64,000 nucleotides of DNA from an uncultured Flavobacteriaceae bacterium (GCA_943789465.1 CALSUF010000002.1:695952-759951), one strand, 5' to 3'. Positions 10,028 to 19,127 are shown, counted from the first letter of the stretch. A program made the numbers and translations. The notes: generated by a model from the letters alone, not told the origin.

Positions 10028-11148
10028 AACTTTTGTGCTAAGGCTTTAAAAAATAAATCAATGTGCTCTTTTTTAATTGTTAAGGGTGGTAATATTCGAA
10101 TTAGGTTGGGGTTTTTAGAACTTCCGGTAAATAAAAAATGATCAAAAAGTAATTTTTTTCGAAGGGCAGCCACAGGAAAATCAAATTCTAACCCTAACAT
10201 TAAACCTCGGCCTTTGAGCTGCTTTAGTTGAGGGATCGACTTTGCTTTCTCCATAAAATAAGCCGACATTTCTTTTGCATTCTTCATTAAGTTTTCAGAT
10301 TCTAAAACGTCCAAAACAGCTAGAGTGGCTGTGCTTGCCAAATGATTGCCACCAAAAGTGGTACCTAATAATCCATAAGACGCTTTTATAGACGGATGAA
10401 TTAAAATACCACCAACGGGAAATCCGTTGCCCATCCCCTTCGCCATTGAAATAATATGAGGTGTAATCCCGTGTTTTTGGAATGCAAAAAAATCACCTGT
10501 TCGACCAAAACCTGATTGCACTTCATCGGCTATTAATACAGTATTGTATTTTTGACATAGTAATTCCAGACCTTTATAAAATTCTGTAATGCTTTCATCA
10601 AGCCCACCAACTCCTTGAATACACTCGATAATAATGGCGCAAATGGGTTCGGATTTTAAAGTAATTTCTACCAAATTTAAATCTCCAAGTGGTAAAAAAC
10701 GGACTTGTTGTTGGGCATTAATTGGCGCTACAATTTTTGGGTTATCGGTAGCTGCTACACAAGCCGACGTACGTCCATGAAAGGAATTTTCAAACGCTAT
10801 CACTGTAGCTTTATTGGTATGAAACGATGCCAGTTTCAGAGCATTTTCATTGGCTTCCGCACCCGAACTACACATAAACAAATCATAATTTTTACAGCCA
10901 GAAACTGCTTCGAGTCGGTCAGCCAACTTGGTTTGAATTGGGTTCTGTACAGCATTGCTGTAAAACCCTATTTTTTGAAGTTGACTGGTCAATGCATTCA
11001 CATAAACAGGATGGGAATGTCCTATTGAAATGACGGCGTGTCCTCCATAAAGATCCAAATACTGGGTTCCTTTATCGTCATACAAATAGACGTCATTTGC
11101 CGTTACTGGAGTTACATCAAAAAGTGGATATACATCAAATAGGCTCAT
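10024..11148 (-). CDS. argD: Acetylornithine aminotransferase
   Basis: Class III PLP aminotransferase of 374 residues, converting N-acetylglutamate semialdehyde to N-acetylornithine. PLP features: CSSGAEANENALKLA, SFHGRT, LIADEVQSGFGRTG, and ISMAKGMGNGFPVGG carrying the Schiff-base Lys. Its stop overlaps the argF' start (ATGA). Many ArgD enzymes also accept succinyldiaminopimelate, so a lysine role is possible. Length is slightly short for the family but all motifs are intact. Confidence 0.94.
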   Translation of the reverse strand: MSLFDVYPLFDVTPVTANDVYLYDDKGTQYLDLYGGHAVISIGHSHPVYVNALTSQLQKIGFYSNAVQNPIQTKLADRLEAVSGCKNYDLFMCSSGAEANENALKLASFHTNKATVIAFENSFHGRTSACVAATDNPKIVAPINAQQQVRFLPLGDLNLVEITLKSEPICAIIIECIQGVGGLDESITEFYKGLELLCQKYNTVLIADEVQSGFGRTGDFFAFQKHGITPHIISMAKGMGNGFPVGGILIHPSIKASYGLLGTTFGGNHLASTATLAVLDVLESENLMKNAKEMSAYFMEKAKSIPQLKQLKGRGLMLGLEFDFPVAALRKKLLFDHFLFTGSSKNPNLIRILPPLTIKKEHIDLFFKALAQKL

Positions 11149-11150
11149 AA

Positions 11151-11945
11151 TTAGTGGGCTTTAATACTGTTAATTTTATCAAATGAGGCGACCATTCCTT
11201 GAATTAGCGATGAGCTCAATCCTTTGTGCTCCATTTCATTCAGTCCTTCAATAGTACATCCATTGGGCGTGGTCACTCTATCTATTTCTTGTTCAGGATG
11301 ATTTCCCGAAGTAATTAATAAATTGGCAGCGCCTTCACAAGTAAACATAGCAAGGTTTTGAGCTTCTTCTGCATCAAATCCTAATTGTATAGCGGCTTGT
11401 GTTGTGGCACGAATCAAACGCATCCAAAAAGCGATTCCACTGGCACAAACCACAGTAGCAGCTTGCATTTGCTGTTCAGGAATTGAGATGGTAGTCCCCA
11501 GTCGATTGAAAATAGCTTCTGCAATTGCTAAGCGTTGGTTTCCCTTTTCGTTACTACAAATACAGGTCATAGATTTTCCAACAGCGATCGCCGTGTTGGG
11601 CATGGCACGAATGATAAATTGATCTGTTCCTACAAGACCTTCAATTCTTGAAATAGGAAATCCTGTAATAGTAGAAATTAAAACGTGTTTCTCTGTTAAA
11701 AAGGGCTGAACTTCTGTTAGAATTTTTTCTAAATGGGCAGGTTGAACTGCAAAAATAATAATGTCCGATTGCTGAATGGCTTCTTTGTTGTCGGATGTTA
11801 AAAATACATTTTTATACCCTTCAAAATCTGCTAAACCACTGACATTTCGTTTGGTGAGATATAAGGTTGTAATCGCATTGTTTGTAATGAGCCCTTTGGC
11901 TATAGAGCTTCCTAAATTTCCTGTACCGATGATTGCTATTTTCAT
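11151..11945 (-). CDS. proC: Pyrroline-5-carboxylate reductase
   Basis: Reduces pyrroline-5-carboxylate to proline with NAD(P)H. 264 residues. N-terminal Rossmann motif MKIAIIGTGNLGSSIAKGL, middle block IRAMPNTAIAVGKSMT, and C-terminal dimer-domain block DRVTTPNGCTIEGLNEME. Proline and arginine both derive from glutamate, which may explain its place between argC and argD. Gaps of 2 bp to argD and 10 bp to argC show it is a true operon member. Confidence 0.95.
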   Translation of the reverse strand: MKIAIIGTGNLGSSIAKGLITNNAITTLYLTKRNVSGLADFEGYKNVFLTSDNKEAIQQSDIIIFAVQPAHLEKILTEVQPFLTEKHVLISTITGFPISRIEGLVGTDQFIIRAMPNTAIAVGKSMTCICSNEKGNQRLAIAEAIFNRLGTTISIPEQQMQAATVVCASGIAFWMRLIRATTQAAIQLGFDAEEAQNLAMFTCEGAANLLITSGNHPEQEIDRVTTPNGCTIEGLNEMEHKGLSSSLIQGMVASFDKINSIKAH

Positions 11946-11955
11946 GTGTATATAT

Positions 11956-12933
11956 TTAAAAATAATTAGCTTTAAGTTGTAATCCTAAATGGGCATCATA
12001 GCCAAACATTAAGTTCATGTTATGAACGGCTTGGCCTGATGCTCCTTTGAGTAAATTGTCAATGACACTCGTAATAAGTAGTTTCCCATCATGCACTTCT
12101 AAATGCAGTAAACACTTATTGGTATTGACCACTTGTTTTAAATGCAAGGAATTATCGGATACGGTTGTAAATTCCGCGTCCTTATAATAGCTTTTAAAAA
12201 GTGTTTTTGCTGCCTCTAAGGTGCCATCATATGTTGTGTACAAGGTGGCAAAAATACCTCTTGAGAAATTTCCACGATTGGGTATAAAGTGAATTTCACT
12301 TTGCAAACCCTCTTGAAGCGTATCTACCGATTGATGAATTTCACCTAAATGCTGGTGGTTAAATGCTTTATAATGAGAAAAATTATCCACACGCCACGTA
12401 AAATGAGTAGTTGCTGACAAAGCAGTTCCTGCTCCTGTAGCTCCCGTTACGGCATTCACATGAATAGCGTCTTTAACTAAACTTTTAGCTGCTAAAGGCA
12501 AAATTGCCAATTGAATAGCCGTTGCAAAACACCCTGGATTTGCAATAAATTGCGCCGATTTGATAGCGGTTTTATTGAGTTCAGGTAAGCCGTACACAAA
12601 CTGTTTACCTTGAAATAACGCATCTTGTATCAGCCTAAAATCATTTGATAAATCTATAATTTTTGTTGTATTTGAAAAAGTGTTATTTTCTAAAAAAACC
12701 TTTGAGTTTCCATGCCCTAAACAAAGAAATAAAATGTCCACATCTGTGTTAATTTTATCTGTAAACAGCTGCTCTGTAGACCCTACTAAATCTTGATGAA
12801 TGGCGCTTAATTTCTTACCTGCACTCGATGTACTGTACACAAAATTGATTTCAACTTTTGAGTGCACGAGTAACAATCGAATCAATTCTCCTGCGGTATA
12901 TCCTGCACCACCTATAATGCCTGCTTGTATCAT
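11956..12933 (-). CDS. argC: N-acetyl-gamma-glutamyl-phosphate reductase
   Basis: NADPH-dependent third step of arginine synthesis. 325 residues, N-terminal nucleotide-binding motif GIIGGAGYTAGELIRLL, catalytic Cys in IANPGCFATAIQLAILPL, and HQHLGEIHQ plus NRGNFSRGIFATLY in the dimer domain. ATG start overlaps the argG stop (ATGA). Family length is normal and nothing is missing. Confidence 0.95.
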   Translation of the reverse strand: MIQAGIIGGAGYTAGELIRLLLVHSKVEINFVYSTSSAGKKLSAIHQDLVGSTEQLFTDKINTDVDILFLCLGHGNSKVFLENNTFSNTTKIIDLSNDFRLIQDALFQGKQFVYGLPELNKTAIKSAQFIANPGCFATAIQLAILPLAAKSLVKDAIHVNAVTGATGAGTALSATTHFTWRVDNFSHYKAFNHQHLGEIHQSVDTLQEGLQSEIHFIPNRGNFSRGIFATLYTTYDGTLEAAKTLFKSYYKDAEFTTVSDNSLHLKQVVNTNKCLLHLEVHDGKLLITSVIDNLLKGASGQAVHNMNLMFGYDAHLGLQLKANYF

Positions 12934-14123
12934 AATTCCGAATTTACTTGTTGATGAATTTTGTTTTGATTGCCGTTAATCTTTATAAAACCTTTGGCTT
13001 CTTCTGCGGTCCAACTGTTGTTAATTTCTCCATAACTTCCAAACTTTGCATTCATCAAATCATATTCTGATTGAATCCCATTGATTGAAAAATGATAGGG
13101 TTTTAATTCTACTTCTACAGATCCTGATACACTGTGTTGACTATTTGATAAAAATGCTTCCATATCACGCATAACTGGATCTAAATACTGTCCTTCATGC
13201 AAATGCATACCATAAAAATTAGACAAATAATCTTTGTGTTGGAGCTGCCATTTTGTTAAAGTGTGTTTCTCTAACAAATGATGTGCTTTCACTATAATTA
13301 ATGCAGCAGCCGCTTCAAATCCCACACGGCCTTTGATACCAACAATGGTATCACCCACATGAATATCTCTTCCAATAGCAAATTTAGAAGCTATAACATC
13401 AAGAAGTTGTATATTGATTTCAGGTGCATTTTCTACACCATTAAGGGCTGTCAATTCCCCTTTACTAAAAGTAAGTGTTACGGTTTCAGGAGTTTCAGAT
13501 TCTAATTGTGATGGATAGGCTGCTTCTGGCAACGCCAAATGAGAAGTGAGTGTTTCATCTCCTCCAACACTAGTACCCCAAAGTCCTTTGTTGATAGAGT
13601 ATTTTGCTTTTTCCCAATCCAAATCAATGCCGTTTAATTTCAGATAGGTTATTTCTTCCTGTCGTGTGAGTTTTTGATCTCTTATAGGAGTAATGATTTC
13701 AATTTCTGGGGCGAGGGTTTGAAAAATCATATCAAAACGTACTTGGTCATTTCCTGCTCCAGTACTCCCATGGGCTATGTATTTTGCCCCTATAGATTTT
13801 GCATACTCAATAATTTCAATAGCTTGCACAATACGTTCTGCACTAACAGAAAGTGGATAGGTGTTGTTTTTTAATACATTTCCAAAAATAAGATACTTCA
13901 CTACTTTTTTATAAAAGGTGGTAACAGCTTGAATATTTTTATAAGTTGAAACGCCCATTTTATAAGCGTTTTGTTCGATGGTTTTAACATCACTTTCCGT
14001 AAATCCACCTGTATTGACACTAACAGCATGCACTTCGTAACCTGCTCTTGATAAAGAAACAGCACAGTATGAGGTATCTAAACCGCCACTGTAGGCGATG
14101 ACTAGTTTTTTTGAGTTTTTCAT
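12930..14123 (-). CDS. argG: Argininosuccinate synthase
   Basis: Joins citrulline and aspartate using ATP. 397 residues. PP-loop KLVIAYSGGLDTSYCAV at the N-terminus, AHGSTGAGNDQVRFD for citrulline/aspartate binding, and SINKGLWGTSVGGDETL. It is the second gene of the operon, with ATGA overlap to the GNAT gene upstream and to argC downstream. Intact and of usual length. Confidence 0.96.
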   Translation of the reverse strand: MKNSKKLVIAYSGGLDTSYCAVSLSRAGYEVHAVSVNTGGFTESDVKTIEQNAYKMGVSTYKNIQAVTTFYKKVVKYLIFGNVLKNNTYPLSVSAERIVQAIEIIEYAKSIGAKYIAHGSTGAGNDQVRFDMIFQTLAPEIEIITPIRDQKLTRQEEITYLKLNGIDLDWEKAKYSINKGLWGTSVGGDETLTSHLALPEAAYPSQLESETPETVTLTFSKGELTALNGVENAPEINIQLLDVIASKFAIGRDIHVGDTIVGIKGRVGFEAAAALIIVKAHHLLEKHTLTKWQLQHKDYLSNFYGMHLHEGQYLDPVMRDMEAFLSNSQHSVSGSVEVELKPYHFSINGIQSEYDLMNAKFGSYGEINNSWTAEEAKGFIKINGNQNKIHQQVNSEL

Positions 14124-14737
14124 TTTTTATGTTTTTTTAGAAACAAGCTTTGCTTGATACTTTTTAATCTTAGGAAGGTTTTTTCTTTAACTTTCTTAGT
14201 AGTAACTTTTGGTTTATAACTTGGATCATATAACATGCCCGTACACAAACACATGCTTTGAGTTGTGCGTTGAAGAACATCGTAGTTTTTACAAGTTTGA
14301 CAACCTTTCCAAAACGAAGGTTCATCAGTGAGTTCAGAAAAAGTAACGGGTTTATACCCCAGAGCACTGTTCATTTTCATCACGGCAAGTCCAGTGGTGA
14401 TACTAAATATTTTTGCGTTTGGATATGTTCTTCTTGAGTGTTCAAAAACGACTTGTTTGATTTTTTTAGCTAAGCCTTGATTTCTGAAATCAGGATGTAC
14501 AATGAGACCCGAATTGGCCACAAATTTATCATGACTCCAAGTTTCTATATAGCAAAAACCCGCAAAAATGTCTCCCTCTAAGGCAATAACGGCATTATTT
14601 GTTTCCATTTTAGAAATAATATATTCTATAGAACGCTTTGCAATTCCTGTTCCTCTAACTTGTGCAGCATCTTCGATAGCATTACAAATAGTTTGAGCGT
14701 GAATTGTATGTGATTTATCTGCAATAATGATGTCCAT
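14120..14737 (-). CDS. GNAT acetyltransferase, probable N-acetylglutamate synthase
   Basis: 205-residue GNAT-fold protein and first gene of the arg operon. The acetyl-CoA loop appears as HPDFRNQGLAKKIKQVV. Position before argG-argC-argD-argB and the absence of argJ or argA suggest it makes N-acetylglutamate; this is context inference. A Cys-rich segment after the fold (GCQTCKNYDVL ... MCLCTGMLYDP) has a C-x2-C plus C-x-C spacing that could bind metal. The lysine/arginine-rich tail is unremarkable. Its transcript leader carries the Arg-rich mini-ORF at 14823-14891. Confidence 0.8.
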   Translation of the reverse strand: MDIIIADKSHTIHAQTICNAIEDAAQVRGTGIAKRSIEYIISKMETNNAVIALEGDIFAGFCYIETWSHDKFVANSGLIVHPDFRNQGLAKKIKQVVFEHSRRTYPNAKIFSITTGLAVMKMNSALGYKPVTFSELTDEPSFWKGCQTCKNYDVLQRTTQSMCLCTGMLYDPSYKPKVTTKKVKEKTFLRLKSIKQSLFLKKHKK

Positions 14738-15010
14738 TATTTAAGATTTAAATTGAAAAAAAGTTTGAAAAATAGTTGAAAGATGAACTGGACACACCTA
14801 AGTTCAGAAATTATGAAACACCCTAAGGGCGGCGACGTGTAAAACGGGGACGTGTAAAACCAGGGCTAAAAAGAGAAGCCGAAGAGGTCATTAAAGTTTT
14901 TAAATAATATTGATCCATTATTAATCTTATCAACGATTATACTATCGTCTTATAATTATGGAGTAAATATAGAAATTAATTAAAGTGAAGCACAATGGGG
15001 TACAAAAATA
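14738..15010 (-). promoter_or_regulatory. 5' leader of the arg operon with possible attenuator
   Basis: The 375-bp gap upstream of the GNAT gene holds no long gene. A TATTTTTG box at 15010-15003 fits the Bacteroidota -7 element, but no TTG lies at the right distance. Between the mini-ORF stop and the first gene, 14785-14805 forms a hairpin (5-bp GAACT/AGTTC stem, inner GG/CC, ACACA loop in plus-strand terms). In the transcript it is followed by U-rich stretches. The GGUGUGU part can alternatively pair over seven positions, with two wobbles, with ACACGUC in the Thr-Arg codons of the mini-ORF. The terminator is weak by eye. Confidence 0.45.
14823..14891 (-). CDS. Candidate Arg-rich leader peptide of the arg operon
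   Basis: A 22-codon ATG-to-TAG frame lying 85 nt upstream of the first arg gene on the same strand. Its last thirteen residues read PGFTRPRFTRRRP: five Arg codons (CGT, CGT, CGT, CGC, CGC) within the final nine codons. That composition in the untranslated leader of an arginine operon is what ribosome-mediated attenuation predicts. Too short for gene finders. Translation and regulation are inferred; no expression data can be seen. Confidence 0.6.
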   Translation of the reverse strand: MTSSASLFSPGFTRPRFTRRRP

Positions 15011-15112
15011 TTTTCAGTTTTTGGATATTTTAAAAATAGACTTGTATTTGTTATTGATAATTAAAAAATAAATCTAATTAATGAATAAATCGCAGATTAT
15101 TTTTTTTCACAA

Positions 15113-15937
15113 CTAGCGTCTCATGCGGTTATTACGAAACTCTTTCATTTTTTCGGTAATGATAGTTTGATACTCCGTTTTAGAAACTTCTTTTCCTTTA
15201 GTAGGTGCCTCGATCTCAATAATTTCATCTGGATTGAGCACGATTTTAGAGCATAGCATTGTTGTATTATCAGCGCTCACTTCTAAAATCAGTCCCGGAA
15301 GTCCCCAGTAATCTAAAGGGCCGTGACGTACTGGAATTTGAGGAGCGTACCAAGCCTCAATTTGTGTCATTTTAACTTCTTTGACTGCTGTAGAATCGGA
15401 CTCGGTTGTGTTTCTTAACTTATCCCAAGAAAAAGAGTACCATGTCAATTCATCTGTAGGAATCGAGGCCGTCGCTTTGAAACAAGAATAGTTTCCTATC
15501 TTTTTTGTTTCAGAATCTAAGCTCCATTCTATAGGTTGCAACACATCACTGACCAAAAACTTTTTTCCATAAAATTCTTGCTGCTGTAACTGGGTATTAG
15601 TCTTTACGTTTTTATACTGTTTGCCAGGAGCAAAGTTTTTACCCCAAGAATCCGTCGCTCCAGAAATAGCATCCAATTGATCCTCTTCAGTAAACACTGA
15701 TTCTTCTTTATTAAAAGATAAAACATACCCTTTTTCAAGTCTATTTTTCATTCGTGCTCCGACTTCTTTTTTCTGTGCCTCACTCAATCGAGCTCCCCAC
15801 TTTCCGAGATCCATTTTAGATTTAGAAAAATAATAGGCTTTTGCTTGAAATTCCTGTATAGCCTGTTTTTTATTCACACTTGTTGAGATTAAAAAAACAA
15901 AGACGAGCACAAGAGTGTTTAATATTTTTGATTTCAT
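15113..15937 (-). CDS. GLPGLI family secreted protein
   Basis: Bacteroidota-specific family (TIGR01200-type) of unknown function. The name-giving motif is present as DYWGLPGLILEV in the C-terminal half. The ATG at 15937 is chosen over an in-frame TTG 30 bp upstream because it begins directly with a signal peptide (MKSKILNTLVLVFVFLISTS). The mature protein is probably periplasmic or outer-membrane associated, about 275 residues in total. It stands alone between the arg leader and a divergent oxidoreductase gene. Confidence 0.9.
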   Translation of the reverse strand: MKSKILNTLVLVFVFLISTSVNKKQAIQEFQAKAYYFSKSKMDLGKWGARLSEAQKKEVGARMKNRLEKGYVLSFNKEESVFTEEDQLDAISGATDSWGKNFAPGKQYKNVKTNTQLQQQEFYGKKFLVSDVLQPIEWSLDSETKKIGNYSCFKATASIPTDELTWYSFSWDKLRNTTESDSTAVKEVKMTQIEAWYAPQIPVRHGPLDYWGLPGLILEVSADNTTMLCSKIVLNPDEIIEIEAPTKGKEVSKTEYQTIITEKMKEFRNNRMRR

Positions 15938-16150
15938 TGGAAAGCGGTTTTTATTAGTTTTGTTCAACCAAATATAGTATTTTAATACACAAAATTGCTG
16001 TGGTTTATCATAATATTAACGCTTTAACAATGTCAAGACTACAGCTGCTAACGACTGTAAACTAACTATAAATAAAAGACCTATTTAAAATTAAAACAAT
16101 TATTTGCTATACAAGTCTTATATTGCAATGAGAAACTAAAAATAAATACT

Positions 16151-17128
16151 ATGAGTACACCATCCTTTATAAAAGAACTGTCCATTCCAGCCATTGCAGC
16201 ACCAATGTTTTTAATATCTGGCCCAAAATTGGTAATCGAATGTTGTAAAAACGGAATTGTTGGAACGTTCCCTGCGCTGAACCAACGTACCACGGAAGGC
16301 TTTGAAGAATGGTTGATCGAAATTAAAACAGCACTTGTCGATTTTGAAAAAGAAACTGGCACAAAACCTGCTCCTTATGGGGTGAATTTAATTGTGCACC
16401 AATCCAATCCACGCGTGCAAGCGGATTTGGCTATGTGTATCAAACATCAAGTTCCAATTATTATTACTTCTTTAGGAGCCGTTCCTCAATTGGTAGATGC
16501 TATACATAGTTATGGTGGCTTGGTTTTTCATGATGTCATCAAAAAACGCCATGCAGAAAAAGCAGCGGAAGCAAATGTTGATGGATTAATTGTAGTTGCT
16601 GCTGGAGCAGGAGGCCATGCGGGTACTTTGAACCCTATGCCTTTGGTGTCTGAAATTAAAAATTTTTTTAAGAAAACAGTGATATTGTCTGGTTGTATAA
16701 GTAACGGGCGTGACATTGCTTCTGCCATGCAAATGGGAGCAGATGTTGCCTATATGGGAACTCGATTTATTAACACAAAAGAAAGTAAAGCGCCAAAAGA
16801 ATATCGAGATATGATCATTTCGAGTGGAGCAAATGATGTCGTCTATACAGCTGCAATCTCAGGAGTAGCTGCTAACTTTTTACGTCCTAGTATGGAAGCA
16901 ATGGGCATTACAGAAGAAATGCTCAGTCAACAAAAGAAAATCGACTTTGGAAAAGAACTCACTGTTCATGAAAATGAAGCAAAAGCTTGGGCAACCATCT
17001 GGTCTGCCGGTCAGGGAGTCACTAGCATCCATGATTCGCCTTCAGTTGCAGAACTAGTGGCAACAATGAAATCTGAATTTACAGAAGCCATCAAAGCGCA
17101 ATACGCCCTTTTAGAAACGTATAAATAA
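16151..17128 (+). CDS. Nitronate monooxygenase / 2-nitropropane dioxygenase-like flavoprotein
   Basis: 325-residue TIM-barrel FMN enzyme. Visible motifs are IAAPMFLISGPKLVIECCKNG at the N-terminus (split by the barrel), VVAAGAGGHAGTLNPMPLV with the His used in substrate deprotonation in this family, and QMGADVAYMGTRFI for phosphate binding. It probably oxidises alkyl nitronates or a related electron-rich substrate; many homologues are of uncertain substrate. ATG start, single gene, convergent with the small gene at 17134. Confidence 0.85.
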   Translation: MSTPSFIKELSIPAIAAPMFLISGPKLVIECCKNGIVGTFPALNQRTTEGFEEWLIEIKTALVDFEKETGTKPAPYGVNLIVHQSNPRVQADLAMCIKHQVPIIITSLGAVPQLVDAIHSYGGLVFHDVIKKRHAEKAAEANVDGLIVVAAGAGGHAGTLNPMPLVSEIKNFFKKTVILSGCISNGRDIASAMQMGADVAYMGTRFINTKESKAPKEYRDMIISSGANDVVYTAAISGVAANFLRPSMEAMGITEEMLSQQKKIDFGKELTVHENEAKAWATIWSAGQGVTSIHDSPSVAELVATMKSEFTEAIKAQYALLETYK

Positions 17129-17133
17129 TACAC

Positions 17134-17373
17134 TTAATTTTCTTTTACGAGCTGACCTCTAGTAGGTTTTAATGCCGTTTTAATTGTATCTAAATTCTGT
17201 TTATCAATGATGGCATAGGTATAATGGTGCACTTCATTAACAGTTGCTACGCCTGAGTCTAGCAAAAGCATTTTTTCAGAGGCAAAGAATTCTAATAAAT
17301 GTATCTTGAAATGTGCTGCGGTTTGAGGGCTTGCGGGGCCTCTGAAATCCCAAATAAGTTTAATTTTTTCCAT
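17134..17373 (-). CDS. Conserved-looking hypothetical protein, 79 residues
   Basis: The frame extends upstream to 17451 inside the LysE gene, but the ATG at 17373 clears that overlap and begins MEKIKLIWDFRGPAS. The product is soluble, with no signal peptide or membrane segment, and mixes short strands with a helix. It lies 20 bp after the LysE-family gene, so it may be co-transcribed. The family was not recognised and no function is offered. Confidence 0.6.
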   Translation of the reverse strand: MEKIKLIWDFRGPASPQTAAHFKIHLLEFFASEKMLLLDSGVATVNEVHHYTYAIIDKQNLDTIKTALKPTRGQLVKEN

Positions 17374-17393
17374 CTCTAAATTTATGGTTGAAG

Positions 17394-18014
17394 CTAGTGT
17401 GTGATTAATATAAAAATTGCAATGCCTAAAAAGACAGTTATTTGCGCCCATTTTAACACAACACCAAAACGTGTATTTGATTTTAAGGTAGAACCTACCG
17501 AATTTGAGAAAAACACAAGTATTGAAAAGATTAAAAAGGAAGTCGTCATAAATAAAAATCCAAGGGTGTAAAACTGAGCCACTAACGAATGGGTTTCACT
17601 GAACAAGAATGCTGGAAAAAAGGCCATAAAAAATATGGAAACTTTTGGATTGATCACATTCATAATAAACCCTTGCTTAAACAATGCTCCTAACGATTTA
17701 CTTTTAGTTTGTGTGTTTGTATTTATGACAGTGGCAGATGTGAAAACGCAGTATGCTAAATAGAGCATATAGCCCGCTCCCAATAGTTTTAAAACAAACA
17801 ATAATTCAGCATTAGACTTTATAAAGGTTGACAATCCAAAGGCTACAAAAGTAGTGTGAATTATACAACCCGATATCAGTCCGCACACAATAGCCATCCC
17901 TTGTTTTTTGCCATAAGTGATGCTTTGAATGAGTACAAAAATATTATCTGGACCAGGTGAAATTGCCAAAGTCGCTGTAGCAATCATAAATGAGATAAGA
18001 AGCTCGGTGTTCAA
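17394..18014 (-). CDS. LysE/RhtB family amino-acid exporter
   Basis: 206-residue membrane protein with about six hydrophobic helices and the family signature LAISPGPDNIFVL in helix 1. The first ATG in frame (17987) would remove half of helix 1. The TTG at 18014 gives a complete helix, and the next upstream codons run into a stop, so TTG is the likely start. RhtB-type proteins export small neutral or basic amino acids; the substrate is unknown. It follows pyrD by 5 bp on the same strand. Confidence 0.85.
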   Translation of the reverse strand: MNTELLISFMIATATLAISPGPDNIFVLIQSITYGKKQGMAIVCGLISGCIIHTTFVAFGLSTFIKSNAELLFVLKLLGAGYMLYLAYCVFTSATVINTNTQTKSKSLGALFKQGFIMNVINPKVSIFFMAFFPAFLFSETHSLVAQFYTLGFLFMTTSFLIFSILVFFSNSVGSTLKSNTRFGVVLKWAQITVFLGIAIFILITH

Positions 18015-18019
18015 ACTAA

Positions 18020-19063
18020 TTAGTGTTTAATAGCTGGTTTCAAAAGCGCTTTATTAATCCGCTTGATCAGTGCTGGACCTTCGTAAATAAACCCTGTGTA
18101 TATCTGAACCAAATCGGCTCCTGCAGCGATTTTATCCAAAGCATCTTGTGCGGAATGGACCCCTCCTACTCCAATAATTGGAAATGCTTTTTGACTTTTT
18201 TTTGATAAATATTTTATGACTTGAGTGCTTTTTTCTTTTATGGGTTGACCACTGACACCACCATTTCCAATGGCTTCTAAAGTGGCTGTATCTGTTTTAA
18301 GACCCTGTCTTGAAATGGACGTGTTTGAAGCAATAACACCTTCTAATTTGGTCACCGCTACCAACTCTATAATTTCATCTAATTGGGTTTCGTTCAAGTC
18401 GGGTGCAATTTTTAAAAGAATTGGTTTAGATACCTCAAAAGTGGCATTTGAATCTTGAACCGCTTTTATCAATTCTTCTAAATAATCTTTATCATTTAGT
18501 TTTGCATGGCTGCCAACATTAGGACAACTCACGTTCAATACAAAATAATCTACATAAGGATGTAAGGCTTTAAAACATTCTAAGTAATCAGCTGTATATC
18601 CTTCTGAGGGTGTTTGGGTATTTTTACCAATATTACCACCTATAATAAGTTGTTTCTTGTTTTTCTTTAACTGTACAATGGCAGCTTCTAAACCCGCATT
18701 ATTAAACCCCATTCTATTGATAATTCCTTTGTCTGTTTGAAGTCTAAACAAGCGTATTTTTGGGTTTCCTTCTTGTGGTTTTGGAGTGACTGTTCCAATT
18801 TCAATAAAACCAAATCCAAAATTTGCTAGCTCGTTATACAACACGGCGTTTTTATCAAATCCGGCTGCAAGTCCAACAGGGTTTTTAAACTTCAATCCAA
18901 ACAACTCACGTTCCAAACTTGGATGATTTACCTGAAAAAGACATCTAATTAAAAAAGGGATTCCTGGGATTTTGGATAACAGTTTGATGACATCAAACGT
19001 AAAATAATGAACTGCTTCAGGATCAAATTTAAAAAGAATTGAACGGATAATTGATTTGTACAT
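18020..19063 (-). CDS. pyrD: Dihydroorotate dehydrogenase, class 2-like
   Basis: Oxidises dihydroorotate to orotate in pyrimidine synthesis. 347 residues. The N-terminal helical extension (residues about 1-45) is the membrane/quinone-binding feature of class 2 enzymes. FMN barrel motifs: [36 protein letters not shown]. The catalytic-base position reads NVSCPNVG, i.e. Cys180 where the E. coli class 2 enzyme has Ser175; Cys is what class 1 enzymes use. Otherwise intact. Confidence 0.93.
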   Translation of the reverse strand: MYKSIIRSILFKFDPEAVHYFTFDVIKLLSKIPGIPFLIRCLFQVNHPSLERELFGLKFKNPVGLAAGFDKNAVLYNELANFGFGFIEIGTVTPKPQEGNPKIRLFRLQTDKGIINRMGFNNAGLEAAIVQLKKNKKQLIIGGNIGKNTQTPSEGYTADYLECFKALHPYVDYFVLNVSCPNVGSHAKLNDKDYLEELIKAVQDSNATFEVSKPILLKIAPDLNETQLDEIIELVAVTKLEGVIASNTSISRQGLKTDTATLEAIGNGGVSGQPIKEKSTQVIKYLSKKSQKAFPIIGVGGVHSAQDALDKIAAGADLVQIYTGFIYEGPALIKRINKALLKPAIKH

Positions 19064-19127
19064 GAAGCGTAATTTGAGTACAAAAATACATTAAATAGAT
19101 ACAATATAAAAGAAAGCAAGGGAAGTC

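Noticed and set aside
14834..14860. Two 12-bp copies of GACGTGTAAAAC in the arg leader as a possible repressor box
   Set aside because: Both copies are fully explained as the codons Phe-Thr-Arg repeated in the Arg-rich mini-ORF; no palindrome is formed.
17374..17451. N-terminal extension of the 79-residue ORF
   Set aside because: It overlaps the LysE gene in another frame and lacks protein-like character; the ATG at 17373 is better.
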